From the NCBI GenBank assembly GCA_002205965.3, contig NADL03000501.1, forward strand, positions 1,488,001-1,552,000: a stretch of 64,000 nt of DNA. The letters are read 5' to 3'. Positions 41,290 to 52,934 of this stretch are shown piece after piece. The position numbers and the translations under genes were made by a program. The notes under the pieces are model-generated. The model saw only the letters and a program-made list of their open reading frames with translations. It was not told the DNA's origin and made no database searches. Positions within the stretch are counted from its first letter, which is position 1; each line of letters opens with the position of its first letter. The DNA comes from Kappaphycus alvarezii. Lineage: Eukaryota; Rhodophyta; Florideophyceae; Gigartinales; Solieriaceae.

Positions 41290-41568
41290 ACCGGTGAAAC
41301 GCCACGGGCTGCTCCTGAAGGAAAAGCTCCGGAAAACGACGAGCAAATAACCGAGACTTTGGATAAGTGGAGCTGGTCTGGACAAAAAGACCGGGAAACG
41401 TTTATTGAATTCCCTCCCCGAACCGTAATCGGACAACCTACCTCAATTTCTTACCGCCGTTTATTTTTTTACACAATTGCAGAATGGGGAAAGACGTTTG
41501 TGGACAAGGAGGCTTTAGAGTTGACAACAAAAATGGTGGCAAATGTTGACAATTGTGGATATGAGTAG
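41290..41568 (+). pseudogene. Unrecognised coding remnant
   Basis: About 90 codons are open (ETPRAAPEGKAPENDEQITE, then DKWSWSGQKDRETFIEF and WGKTFVDKEALELTTKMV) with protein-like composition but no suitable start. The stop is at 41566. I do not recognise the family; a transposon remnant is likely from the surroundings. Confidence 0.35.
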
Positions 41569-43760
41569 AGGTTTCTTGATTTGGATGATGCAATGGATGA
41601 TATTCCTTCCATATCATGTGGTAGGGGCAGTTCATGCGGCAAGCATAAGTAAATTGACGAAATTTTGTTGACCACAAAGCAATTAGATAGCTTTTTGGCA
41701 ACCACTTATGTTTTAGCGTATTTTATCAACAAACAAAAATACGAGGCCGTGTGTGAGCGCGTCTTTAATCGGTAGTGGGAGAGAACGCAGATTTTGTGCT
41801 GTTTTAAATGCATTAATCGTGCCATTTAGTGCCTGCAAAGTACGGAGAATGCGAGCTGTGATGAAAAGGACTGTATCTATATAGAAAAGATGAATTTACA
41901 AAAGTTGCATAAGGAGTTCAAGGAGAGTTCGCTGGACGAAGGGCGCGAGTAGTGAAACCGAGATATTTAGTATGTACTATTTTTAGAATATTTTGCACGT
42001 GCCCGCGGCGGTCACCACTAAAACGGAAAGACGGAGGAGGATGAAAGCATACGGCGGGTGTCCCCGGCGGTAAAGGGACCACCCCCGATGATGGGGGCAT
42101 CGAATGTGCTGAGGTGAAGATTGCCCCTGGTGAGGATGTGATGGTTAGTGTGGCCAACGATCCGGCAGGAGACGTCAAAGGTGTTGGAGAGCAGGGAGAT
42201 GTCGATAATGGCCAGGTTCAGGAGGGACGTGACATTGGAGGCCAGCTGTAATGAGATTAATCATTACATCATTGGTCTCATTACATTCCTACTCTATATC
42301 AAATAAACCCCGAAACGTCCCTAAATCCTCAACAGATCAGAGCCCTTGAGATTTATAGCGGTCGGCGGGCAATTTCATCGGAAGATTGATGGAAATTGTG
42401 AAATAATTATCTAAAAGTATCTTGATTTTTGTGAGATAAGTTCAAATTCCGGCATCACCTCTGTTCTCCAGAAACATTCCTGGATATATCCCGTTGTTTT
42501 TTCTGAAATCTATCTGAAATGAAATTTAGGTATTGATACTGAATGTTTCCGAAGAAAAAATCTGGACCAATAAGTTTCAGCGGAATACATCTCATTACAG
42601 ATTTTCATGACACTACTTGACTGTACCCTCCATTAATTTAAACATAACACTGCCAAATGAATGATCAGCACGATGTCGATACGCCCCGAGAAATTCTTGT
42701 TGAGAGACGCCCTCACAATGATTGGCGTGTTTACAAAATGAAAATGTGTATTAATTCAACAATGTTGTCATTAAACATGCCGTCATACTGTAGATGTAGT
42801 GCAACTCTAGAGAGTGAGTCTCAAAAAGATACATTTCCACACATGGGGATTGCCCTTCTTCTCACTTCTTCAAAAATCGCCAACCACATCTAAAACACAG
42901 AAACAGTTACACTCTTGGCCTTTGGAACGTTTCGCAGAGGTTTCCAATGATTTTAAAGTAAAATGAAACTGTCTGTATGAGAGCATTCGTCTTAAAGGGA
43001 AAATGCCAAAACATTTCAGTGGAAGTGGACCTTGTAGCCAGACAAGCACCCCTCATACCTAGCCTCCGGTTTTTTCAGAAAAAAATACGTTCATTTCCTC
43101 TCACTGGTCCCAATCCGCTGAAAACATTGCATTGAATAGATAAAGCTCGCAATTACATTGGAATCTCCCGCAGACCTGCTACTATTGCAGCGGAGTGAGT
43201 GCTTTAATGATATTTTCCATAATTCAGCATAGACCTGCGAATAAACCAATCCAGAAGTTTTATTATTTTTGTACCTGAGACAATAAAATGCGCGACTTTT
43301 CGGTGGGATTTGAATATTTCGAAGCAAAAAAGACGGGATAAATAAGACCACCTCTTTTTTGTAAAGACAGTCTGTTCAGTGTTTTACCGGGTCTACAACG
43401 CAATAAAGGTACCATTCATCCAGATGTATCACCTAAGAACACAAACCCCAGCTTTCCTGATCTTTCATCCAACAACTGCAACATGCAGCTCCCATCGGAT
43501 CGGACAGCCCAAACTGCATCGCCGCCCCCTTCCCCTTCCCCATTGTCAATTGACAATGCCACTAACGGGCTCCGGCTCCTTGCCGAAGCAGCTGTAGAGC
43601 GGGAGGCAGACTTCAACTCCTACAGGTGTGATAGACGGCAGGACTCTGAGGAGGAAGTAGACACGGGATGCCAAATTTTTGATGGCTTCTATCAAGGGGG
43701 GAAGCAAGGCAGTGCTAAAGATGACTAATTGTATCCCTACCGAATTTAAATACATATGGG
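41569..43760. other. Mostly unrecognised sequence
   Basis: Only short frames appear: about 68 codons without a start at 42044-42250 (VMVSVANDPAGDVKG), and an 81-codon ATG frame at 43483-43728 with a Pro/Ser-rich start. Neither is assigned. A TGTAATGAG / CATTACA inverted repetition lies at 42248-42290. Composition becomes progressively AT-rich. Confidence 0.35.
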
Positions 43761-43849
43761 GCCTTTTTTCAGACTATGTTTCAACGCACTAAAATACTGG
43801 GAGAGGAAGAAAAAGTGATGTGAATGGTCAGAATTTCTTCTTCATGACG

Positions 43850-44645
43850 ATGGATGTTGCAAAGATTGGAGGCTAATGGGATATTCTAGCTCTTGTTTTT
43901 GGACGAAAAGGACCATCATTCGAGGCAATGGTCAATAAGTTCGTTTGCATGGTAAGCGACTTCATGTTTGAGGTAGCAGTTGTTGCTGTTGGTGCGCAGT
44001 ACTCTATGGAAAAATTGCGGAACGAAAAGACTTTTTTCAAAAAATACAGCTGGGCGGGATATGCAACCGATGTGACGTTTTAACAGGCATGTAGGCCGAG
44101 CGGTTCTATGCAGGAAGGAAAAGTTTATTTTAGCGAAAATCTTAAACTTTATGGATACAAGAGAGCGGTTTCAGTCTTCCTGAATGGGCTTGAGCTTGGT
44201 TGTACGCAGCACTATCCAGGTTCTACAGCCGATATAACTATATTTCAAGAAAAAAGCCAGCTCCACGCCGAAAGTTTTGAAAAGACGAGACGAGAGCAAG
44301 TTAGAGAAGACATTGGGGAGTTTTCGGAAGATTATACTTGTTCATAGGCGGTTCTAGCGGACAAGGGGTATCAGGGGATTGCAGAATTTGTGCGAGGAGT
44401 GCTGCCAAAAAAGCCGCAAAATGGATTTCTGACAAGGCTGATCAATAACGCAACGACCGCATCTCCTCGGATCGGGTCTTGGTAGAGAATTGTTTCGAAC
44501 GTTTGTGCGGACTGCGGAATGTAATATCATCGAGGTGGAGGTGGGGGGAATATAGTTACGACAGTTATTTTAAGGTTTGCGTCGCTTTGAAAACCCTGCA
44601 CGTTCGCATGCATCCTTTGAGGATTGACGATCTTGATGTTTATTG
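43850..44645 (+). pseudogene. DDE-superfamily transposase relic
   Basis: Three plus-strand blocks line up with IS5/Harbinger-type DDE endonucleases. 44108-44344 encodes YFSENLKLYGYKRAVSVF, LGCTQHYPGSTADITIFQ (catalytic Asp). A TAG at 44345-44347 sits where tryptophan is expected, directly before AVLADKGYQGIAEFVRGVLP (second Asp). After a one-base shift, 44455-44645 reads SSDRVLVENCFERLCGLRN (catalytic Glu) and WRWGEYSYDSYFKVCVALKT, ending RIDDLDVY and a stop. The region before 44108 has further similar fragments. It belongs to a different lineage from the transposase at 32 kb, and is clearly dead. Confidence 0.62.
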
Positions 44646-45085
44646 ACGCATGCGCAACCACCATTTAGACATTGAGGTGTCGACAGCCGAGAAATGAAGG
44701 AAGGTGCAGGAAAATTATCGCCGCAAGCGGAGAGCAAGAATGTACGTCCAGTTCCGTAGCTCATCAAGTTCGCGCATTGGGCGCCAGTCAGGCGGAGATA
44801 TGTCACATTCTGCTTGCACGGCACGAATTTTTGTGTACAGTAATGTAAGGTATGGTATATTTCTTTAGTATTTACTTAATTAAATGAGTATTGCATTTTC
44901 ATTTGATAACTGCACAATGAATCAGTGACCTAGCGATGCTAGTTATTTTTTTAGAATTTAATCAAAGCAGGTCTCTGCAGACTCTGTTTCTGTAGTACTA
45001 GGCGATGGAGTACATTTTCAAGAGGCCTTTTTCTGGATGTTCTCATCTTTCGCCTACAGACGATTATTTTGCGAAATATACAATA
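44646..45085. other. No gene recognised
   Basis: AT-rich sequence without open frames of note, apart from an 84-codon antisense shadow of the transposase end. A TGTACAGTAATG occurs at 44834. Confidence 0.35.
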
Positions 45086-45089
45086 ACTC

Positions 45090-45940
45090 GCTTCGGGACC
45101 TAATATCTCTGATCAAGAACCGTCAACACCAAGAGAAGATCTAAAAACGGCACCAATTCCAACTCACACCAATTTTACTTCTAGACAACGTACTCAATCT
45201 CAACATATCAATGCTCGAGATAATGAAAAGTTGGATTTCCTTAACACTGACAGAATACCACAAGAGGACAAACGCATTTCAACAGAGGAAATCGTGGAGA
45301 GGATACAACTAAGAAGTTCATCTATCGATGAATGAACTCTAATAGCTAATGAAAACGCTGAGTTTCACTTCAGCTTAGGTCGAGGCCATGATTCTCTGGA
45401 GAGCGGTACCATCGGAGTTTTTCAAGAACTTGAAGAATCTGTAGTTCAACTAGGTATTTTATCAAATCTCTCCATGTATATTCATGGCACTGAGGTTGGC
45501 GCAAAGCACAGTTTATCCTTTGACGTACGGTTATTATTACCTGACTTTAAGTTGTCTGCGCTCCAAGTTCACGAGTTTGGGCGTCATGTATTTCACTATG
45601 CGAAGACGTAAACATACACATCTTTCACGATTTTAACGACGAGAGGTACACAAGGTGTCTTTGGGAAGATGTTACGAAAGAAGATAGCAGAGAACCTGTG
45701 AGCGAGAAGTTACTGAAGAACAGGGCTCAGTCTCAACAAAAAGAGGGTTTGATAGACTGGAACTATGATGACCCTTTTCGAGAAGTCGCAGTCAGCATCG
45801 ATGAAATGAATAAAATTCTTGAGAAGCGCTTCTTGATTGAGGCTAACAAATTTCTGAACAGCGTCATTGCCGAAGCTGCGTCAAGGGAAAATATAATCCA
45901 AAATAGTAATGGGAACTCAGATGTTCAACATAGCCTTTGA
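45090..45940 (+). pseudogene. Decayed coding region of unknown family
   Basis: From 45090 to 45611 one frame is open with only a single TGA (45333-45335), about 174 codons. It includes FLNTDRIPQEDKRISTEE, FHFSLGRGHDSLESG and LLLPDFKLSALQVHEFGRHV. A one-base change of frame at about 45605 continues it as DVNIHIFHDFNDERYTRCLW through GLIDWNYDDPFREVAVSIDE to a stop at 45938. Such length is not expected by chance in sequence this AT-rich. I do not recognise it. It may be part of the same element as the YqaJ-like relic downstream. Confidence 0.5.
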
Positions 45941-47600
45941 ACTTGGTTCAATCCTTTCTCACTGCCTTTATTTTGGAGAACTTTAAAATGTTCGCCAATT
46001 TTGTGTCGCACTACCAACGAAAGAGGCAAACCAGTACCGAATAACTTATTTTTATTTTTATTTTTCACGTGATTCATGCAGTTTAGAATGAATCTTCAAG
46101 TACAGTTTGTAACGAGGAGGAATATGGTAACTTTTTCAGATTAAAAGTCCCACAGATAGTTATCATGTATCATAGGCTGCCTTCTGTGGATATAGTGAAC
46201 ATCATAGTACCCAGGACCACTCGGGAATAGGCTGGAGTCGAAGCACAAATACGACGACTGCAATGGGAACTGAGATGGAAGCGGAGACCGCGGCTATCAA
46301 CAGGGATAATTTATATGTCCCACACGCTACCGTTTTACCGCTTGATTAGGACTACCCCAGAATTGCTTCTGGGATATTTAACGAATTTATTTACTTGCAG
46401 CAGTACATAAACACAAATGAAGGCTTCGATTTGGTCGACAACTTGCTTTGCTCAGCGCTAAATCTCTTCTTGATGGCTTTCCATTTTGTGAGATCAAGTG
46501 AGAAGCTTTTTTGCACCTGGGGAAGATTGGTACAGCTTCTACAGGGTTCATTTACAATTAAGGCGTTACATTAGATGCCTAATGAGGCAATAGCGGCAAT
46601 TAGGGGTTAAAATTCAAATGAAACTATTGCAGTTGTCTCAGACGTTCTGGATGCCAGTCTATTTGGCACCTGAAAAAGAGATTTATAGTAGCTTTTCGTG
46701 TTTGGGGATGGAGCAATTTCCTGAACTCATCGAGTCATGATGATCTCTGAACGTGCTCGCAGAGCTTTTTATTCACTCTCTTCTACAAATTTGAGGGTAA
46801 AATGGAAATCCCAGGAGAGAATTGTTTAAACAATGATAGTTGTTCTGGGCGAATTGCAGGTATAGTGTAAAAAACAGCACTATTTACATCACGCACCTCC
46901 TATGTTGCTCTCAAAGATCCGTACCAAATACTATAGGCTATTTTTAAGATAAGAGACGTTCTCCAGGCTTATAATGAGGAAGAAAATATTTCTAGAGGGT
47001 CTCTTCCAGTAACTTGAGAAGCGGTAATGGATTTTATTGCGAAGGAAACCATTAACCAAGTTCTCAACAGGTTTTTACATTGACATATCTACAGTCAGAG
47101 GACCCATTTGGTTCCTTCTTAGAGCGTTCAGATTCACTTCCCGTTCTGGACATGGCTTTATCGCGACCGTGGCGAGTAATTTAGACATTAAGTCAAGGGC
47201 ATTGCGATCATACTTACGGTAGACGCATCAGCTCTCCCATCTTGTTCCTCAGAGGCAAAACAGCGCATCAAAGAAGGGTGTATATCAATTGTCAAAGTAT
47301 TGGGAATAAGGACACAGGTCATTGGTGAGCCAAATTCTCTACTAGAAATGGTAAACAGAATATCCAGTTAATCAAAAAATAGGTTATCCTGTTTTAGCAA
47401 GGCAAATTTACAGCATATGTTGATTATATTCAGTAGAAAAATTAACACTAGTACCACGAAGGCTCACATAGCTGAGGCTGCGATTCAATTGAAAACTGCC
47501 ATTCAAGAGAATTGAGTAAGCCTGGATGTCCATGGTGATACAGCACGTTCAGAGCAATAAATCATCTCTGATGCAAAAAGAGCTGTCTCTGGTGCGTTGA
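45941..47600 (+). pseudogene. Scattered decayed coding fragments
   Basis: A 65-codon open stretch around 46380-46574 reads QQYINTNEGFDLVDNLLC and ALNLFLMAFHFVRSSEKLF. Shorter fragments follow, including around 47030-47220. They share strand with the blocks on each side, so the whole 45.1-48.2 kb stretch may be one large decayed ORF. Nothing is intact and no family was recognised here. Confidence 0.35.
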
Positions 47601-47636
47601 AGGAATCGTCATTGTCTGCGTGAGTGATTACAACGC

Positions 47637-48173
47637 TTGTTTAAACAATGGGAAAATCAAGAAGGGAGTCGGAATGAGATCTGGATCCTCAAATCTATTC
47701 GCATTTATATACATGAACAGAATTGGGAATATGCGAGACACTATGAGTCTTCAATGTTCAGTAGAAGTTCTGCAAAGACATTTGCGAATAGACATGCACG
47801 ACAGGTTGGTTTAGTTGAGAGCAGAACCTCTCAGCTTCTCAGTGATAGTCCAGATGATATCGTGGCTTTTTCAAACGATAGTGATATACTTTCTGCAATT
47901 TCTGTATAGATAAAGACACTGAACGCTGTCGGAACCATTGGAACTGCAACTGGCATCAGAAGCAAACACGGGCTTTGAATGTGTATTGGAGATGCTGGGC
48001 AAGAAGAGTCTTGCAACGAACTACTCAGAGAGGTGGTTCCTACTACACAGTATCGTGCCCAAGTACTTCATCATTCAGCTATATTAGGAATCAAAAAAGT
48101 TTTATATGTGGCTGTGGGAGAGCTACACTGTACTATGTTTGCGCAAGTGAGCTCGTCTCTTCCTACTGTTTGA
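47637..48173 (+). pseudogene. YqaJ-like PD-(D/E)XK nuclease relic
   Basis: One frame continues through two stops. The first part reads FANRHARQVGLVESRTSQLL, then SPDDIVAF (the S-P-D motif of the lambda-exonuclease/YqaJ family). After ILSAISV comes TAG (47907-47909) and then IKTLNAVGT. The stop occupies the place of the glutamate in the E-x-K catalytic pair. A TGA follows at 47976-47978, then ELLREVVPTTQYRAQVLHH and LGIKKVLYVAVGELHC, the family's usual C-terminal helix and strand. In eukaryotes, YqaJ-like nucleases of this style are found in large transposable elements. The catalytic Glu codon is lost, so this copy is inactive. Confidence 0.58.
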
Positions 48174-48375
48174 CTACGAAGCCCATACTGTACTCACGGA
48201 AAAATACTGTACTCGCGATAGAGGCGTAATGCACTCGCCCAGCGTCGCAACTTCGCACTGTACAGTAGTTGTCCAACACCGCACTTTACTGTAGTTGAGC
48301 ACCACAGTGTTGTAATTGTGAAATTGATGTCTTCAATTCCTGCGGCACATGAAGGGCAGCACGCAATGTACAGTA
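48120..48375. promoter_or_regulatory. TACTGTA/TACAGTA cluster in AT-rich region
   Basis: TACTGTAC occurs at about 48186 and 48206, and TGTACAGTA at about 48259 and 48366, with TACTGTA at 48288. This is the same motif as upstream of the genes in the left half. The next downstream ATG frame (48349-48576, 75 codons, CIACRNFSASIAAVKAGRV) is unassigned. Confidence 0.4.
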
Positions 48376-49997
48376 ACCATTAATCTATGTATTTATTTAG
48401 CTTTAATTTATGTAGAACGCGTTATGGAAGGACGCAATGGGCATGTAGATTATTACACGTGCATTGCTTGTCGAAATTTCTCTGCCAGCATAGCAGCAGT
48501 CAAGGCGGGAAGGGTTAAGGAAATTGACGAATACAAAAAGAAGGGGTGGTGTGCCCTGCAGCGCTGGCGGGAGTAACTCGAAAGAAGTAATTAGAGCAAT
48601 ATAAGTAGGCCATCCCAGCAGCTACTGGGTAAAAAAAGAGGACTGGGGGCAGAGAGAAAAAATAAACAAAAGAAAAAGAAAGTCACAAACTTTTGCATCC
48701 CAGGTACGCCCATCAATTCCACGCTATGTTCGCTGAGTTGACCTCAAAAAGGGCTCAATTAAGTAGTTCTTATTCGACACCGCTACTGGAGACTCCTTCA
48801 GTGGCTAGGGTTGGTGTTTCTATGAAAAAGGGTCGCATTTTACCTGCCTTCATTTTCAATTTTTCTGAAAGTTTCCGACATTGGTATACATACTGTGTAG
48901 ACTATGTTTTTAGAACTTCTTTAGAGTGGATATGGGGCGATGCTAACTAGATACCAAAGGAGTACGACTCTTTACTGAAGCAATCATACGCTTCTGATAT
49001 ATATATTTTCATATCTTATTACAACCTCAACCAAGCCATGCGTCGCTGAGTCCTTGAAAATGGCACGCCAAATCCGCCATAACATATGATACGCTTATCG
49101 CTGACTGTTTATAGGAACAATTTGAAGAGAGTTGTGGACGTACTATCTCGTCACTTTAAGACTATTTCCCGTTGAAATATTAGCGAGAATCCAATTTTTT
49201 TTCAATTTTCAGTAGACTTCTGTCCATGGAAGTAAGCAATTCTATTTCTGCACAAAATCTTTATCTCACCAGTAACGAAAACATCCTACAGCATCTGCAT
49301 GAACTATCAGAGAGGCAGAACAGGGATTATCCATACTTCAGACATCGAGTATCTCAAAATGAGATGTTTGGTCATTTTGTTAGATCGCTTAATCAAGAAT
49401 GGGTTAAAAAAGATCGATTAGTCAAGAATGGATTAAAAAATATATTAGTAGAGATCTCAAAAAGTTATATCTAAGCCTTCAACCCGATTAAAAACTTTTT
49501 AGTAGATACGATGGGAACAAGTATAACTTTGGCTCGTAAAAATCTAAAAGGCCTAACAAAAGAAGTAAGCAGACTAAATTGGCTGCTTAACCAACATACT
49601 GTGTTCCCTGCTCATGAGCTTTGTGTAGAATGCTGGGAAACAAACCTAATATCATAAGTAAGGGTTCTTTACAAGTTCAACGATGTTTTACATGTATACA
49701 GGCAATATGTTGTGCTTTTTGGCAAAAGTTGCATGCGAAAGCCAAACTTAAGCGTGCGGGCCCTCCAGAGATGAAGTGAAAGAGTTTGAAAGAATTCTGC
49801 ATGTTACACAGCGTTTTACCGAAAGTAAGGCCTTAAATTTTGCTTTCTGTGGCAGTTGCGCCGCCTATGTTTCTATGATTTTGTGTACTGTGTGTTTTGC
49901 GAATATTTTGACTCTCTCTGTTAACAGTGGTTTTCAAAGGTCAATGTGGAGCATCATGGGTATAAATTTTAGTGCGTATGACCTATCAATAATTTAG
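48376..49997. other. AT-rich, short unassigned open frames
   Basis: Frames at 48349-48576, 48693-48950 and 49226-49474 have protein-like composition (for example ILQHLHELSERQNRDYPYF) but match nothing I know. A perfect-looking splice acceptor-like TTTTCAG lies at about 49205, just before the 49226 frame. These could be exons of one gene or more transposon debris. Confidence 0.3.
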
Positions 49998-52505
49998 TCG
50001 TTTCGCTATTTAGTAACTGATGGGTTAAGTTTGATATTTTATGCCACTGAAGAGCATTTGAGGAATATCCTGCCGGTGGTAACGCGAAGACTAACGAAGG
50101 TAGTGCAGTGCCATGTGGAAGATGATGGTTAAGTAAGGGTTATGGCATCCTGTGAATTGTAGTATGGCGTCTAGGAGTGTTAGGAGTAGTTAGGTTGAGA
50201 AGGAGTGAAGACTCATGGGTTGCAGTAGATAAGATAAAGAAAGAGGAAATTCAAACGGGTACTATTGGGTAGGATAGGGGCGGAAAAGAGGTATTGGCTT
50301 CAATATCAGCAAAGATCAGGTAGAAATGTGTGCTAGATGTGATGTGTAAGAATAATTTTTAAATTATATGTGATTCTCTAAGAGCTGGGCTTCAAATTTA
50401 TGAACAAATACATACACTTGTTCATTTTTAGTGTTTTTAATGCACCATATGCGAACTTGCTAGGTGAACGTCTCGCATTGTGATATAAAATGCTCGAAAA
50501 TACTTCGATTCACCCCTGGTGTGTGTGTCTCATTTCCGAAATGAATTTTGTCGAATTAAATGTTTTTTATGATTTTTGGACCGATGATACAAAACGGAAT
50601 AAGCCGATTTTTCCAACGGGTCTTAAAAATTTTCGAGACGTCGAAGTCAATCAACCTTTATATCTCTGAAATACTCTCGATGAGCGGAGTCGAACGAGAT
50701 GTGTTTGATCTCTAACTATTTGGAGAAGAATAGCTCGTAACACTCCTGAAAATAACATAAAATGGCCCTCTAAAAATAAGAGCAAAGCGTCAGCGGAGCG
50801 CTGAGATAGAAATTGGAATAAATTTTCTAGTTAGACGTAAAATTCACGAAAACTACGTTAAACATAGCCAAAATGGGCCCGGGGAGAACTTAAAAGCTCG
50901 ATTATACACGAAAGCCTGTGAAAAGTACTAATTTAAGACATAAACAAAGGGAAATAATATTATGTCCTTTACTTAAACTTCTTGTTTTTTTTAAAATAGG
51001 CTACCTCAGTACCTAAAATTCTTGACGATGATTACAAAAAAAATTGTGTTACTAGACACAATAAGAACTTCAATGCTTCTAGTGAGTCTTAGTACTTCCA
51101 ACCATCTGAATCAGTTTCGTACAATAGATTTCCATGATTTGAAGTAGGCCGTAGCATGCATTGGGCTTTTTTCTCTATTTATTCACCAATTATGTTCTTA
51201 TGGATGAAATATAGTTTTACCGCGGACCCTTTGCAAAAAGAAAAATCCCAGGGGCTCATATTTGAATTAAGATCCGGACTGTTTGCAAGTAACGCCGTAA
51301 CAGTAACATTATTGGACTCAAATAAATGTCTAGTGACAATCTAAGTTTATATAGCAGCTTTCTTTTTCAATTGACAAAGATAAAATACATCTCTGGATAT
51401 AAAATGTTGTATACAGCCCTATGACGTCCTCGTGTACTCCCTACCGTTCAAAGTAAACTCCAGAAAGTTCTCTTTTTTCATCACTTTTTCGCAGAAACCA
51501 GCTCAACATCATGACACATCCACATTAATTCTATCTACTTAACAATGCTACCTTTTCCTGGGTAAGCTTGTCCAAGTAGTAATTTTGACCGTCAAGATCA
51601 TCTAAACAGTAAATGTTTATGAGGAAGGGAAAATTCTACCCCACTATGATAAAGTCAACGTATGCTTCGCTCGTCCCCAATTTAGTCGAACAAATTTTTA
51701 TATAGCAGTGAGAAGAGGGATTCATGAAAAAAGCATCGATGGAATCGTTCGTGTTATTTTAAGTATCCTTTGCACTTTGCAAAGAAAACAGTAATATTTA
51801 CTTATTTTTGAACCGGTCGCAGGAAAAATTATCCTTTCCACTTCGTGTCTCAATACGAATAGATCATTTGAATTTTTAATTTCTAGGAGATCCCAATGCG
51901 CTTTTCGTTTAGTTTCGGGTCTGAAAATTATCTATTAACGGATGTTCAGGACCTTCTGTAGGATGCATTCTTTCCGACTTCAAGGAAATTATCAGTCTTT
52001 TCGCGTTCTACGTGTGCTGAAAAAGTGCTCGTAGTCATGCTCGTTGCTCTCGAAGACGCAGACACTCTTTAAACCGGCTGCGGTTTTTTAAAAGATGCGT
52101 AATGAAGAGCCTTCGTTGTCAATCAATTTTAGGGAATGTTTTATGTGCCCTGTCAGTTTAGACCCCCGAGTTACTTTTTGTCGAAATAAGTCAACATTAG
52201 TTAAAGCATAGTACTATGATTATTTTTTTAATAAAGAACATGTTGACCATATTTTGTTTTAAAATGGACCTTTATGTACTCCCAGGACCTTATGAAAGAA
52301 AAATACCGTATAAATTTCTAAATTTGTTTCACTTACAAAATAGAGAATTATTTGCTCTTCTTGATCTAATTTAATATGCGGTTCTGTCCATTCAACGAAG
52401 AATTTAAAATTTTTCAATGTATGCCTTGCCTTCTTTGGAAACTGGTCTTAGTTAGCAACCATTCTGTGCTTAGAACCAGGAATTCACAGCCTTTGTACTG
52501 AATCA
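49998..52505. other. AT-rich, no gene recognised
   Basis: No frame above about 62 codons. GATGAGCGGAGTCGAACGAGAT at 50678 resembles the complement of a tRNA T-arm but no cloverleaf could be built around it. Confidence 0.35.
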
Positions 52506-52934
52506 ATGCTTTCACGAGGCTTTTTGGGTGAATTGGTTTTTCTGGTGCGAGCTATGTGCGGGAAGGGCACAAGAGGGCCATTTATCTCATTAATTCGTCT
52601 TCTTGATTTCATTCCTTGCTCTGATTTACTTGATCCCAATTTTGCAATCAGAAATCACAAGTATAAGATCCCTATACATAGTAATGAATAATATGTGCGT
52701 ATTCTTCACTCGGAAAATGTCTCACTCGACCTTGTTACTTTCGCTTCTCATTTGGACTCTAGAAATTATCCGTTCGGTTTGGATGCGAAAGCTGACTTTG
52801 TTGCATCTATAACAGATTCCAATATTTATGATGATCTCTGGTCGTCGTTTCAGAGTAATTCAAAGTTTCGCTCCACGATCTCCACTCTCCCTTCTCTTGT
52901 TTTCCAGAATCCTGATAATGATAAAAGTAAGTAG
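52506..52934 (+). pseudogene. Unrecognised 142-codon relic with one stop
   Basis: One frame spans 143 triplets with a single internal TAA (52689-52691). It includes KGTRGPFISLIRLLDFIPC, SLDLVTFASHLDSRNYPFG and FVASITDSNIYDDLWSSF. The end, PDNDKSK then stop, contains AAAGTAAGT, a close match to a 5' splice site. It may therefore be an exon rather than a full ORF. Family unknown. Confidence 0.35.

Noticed and set aside
50660-50740. Minus-strand tRNA gene at 50.7 kb
   Set aside because: T-arm-like string only; no D-arm or acceptor stem could be paired.
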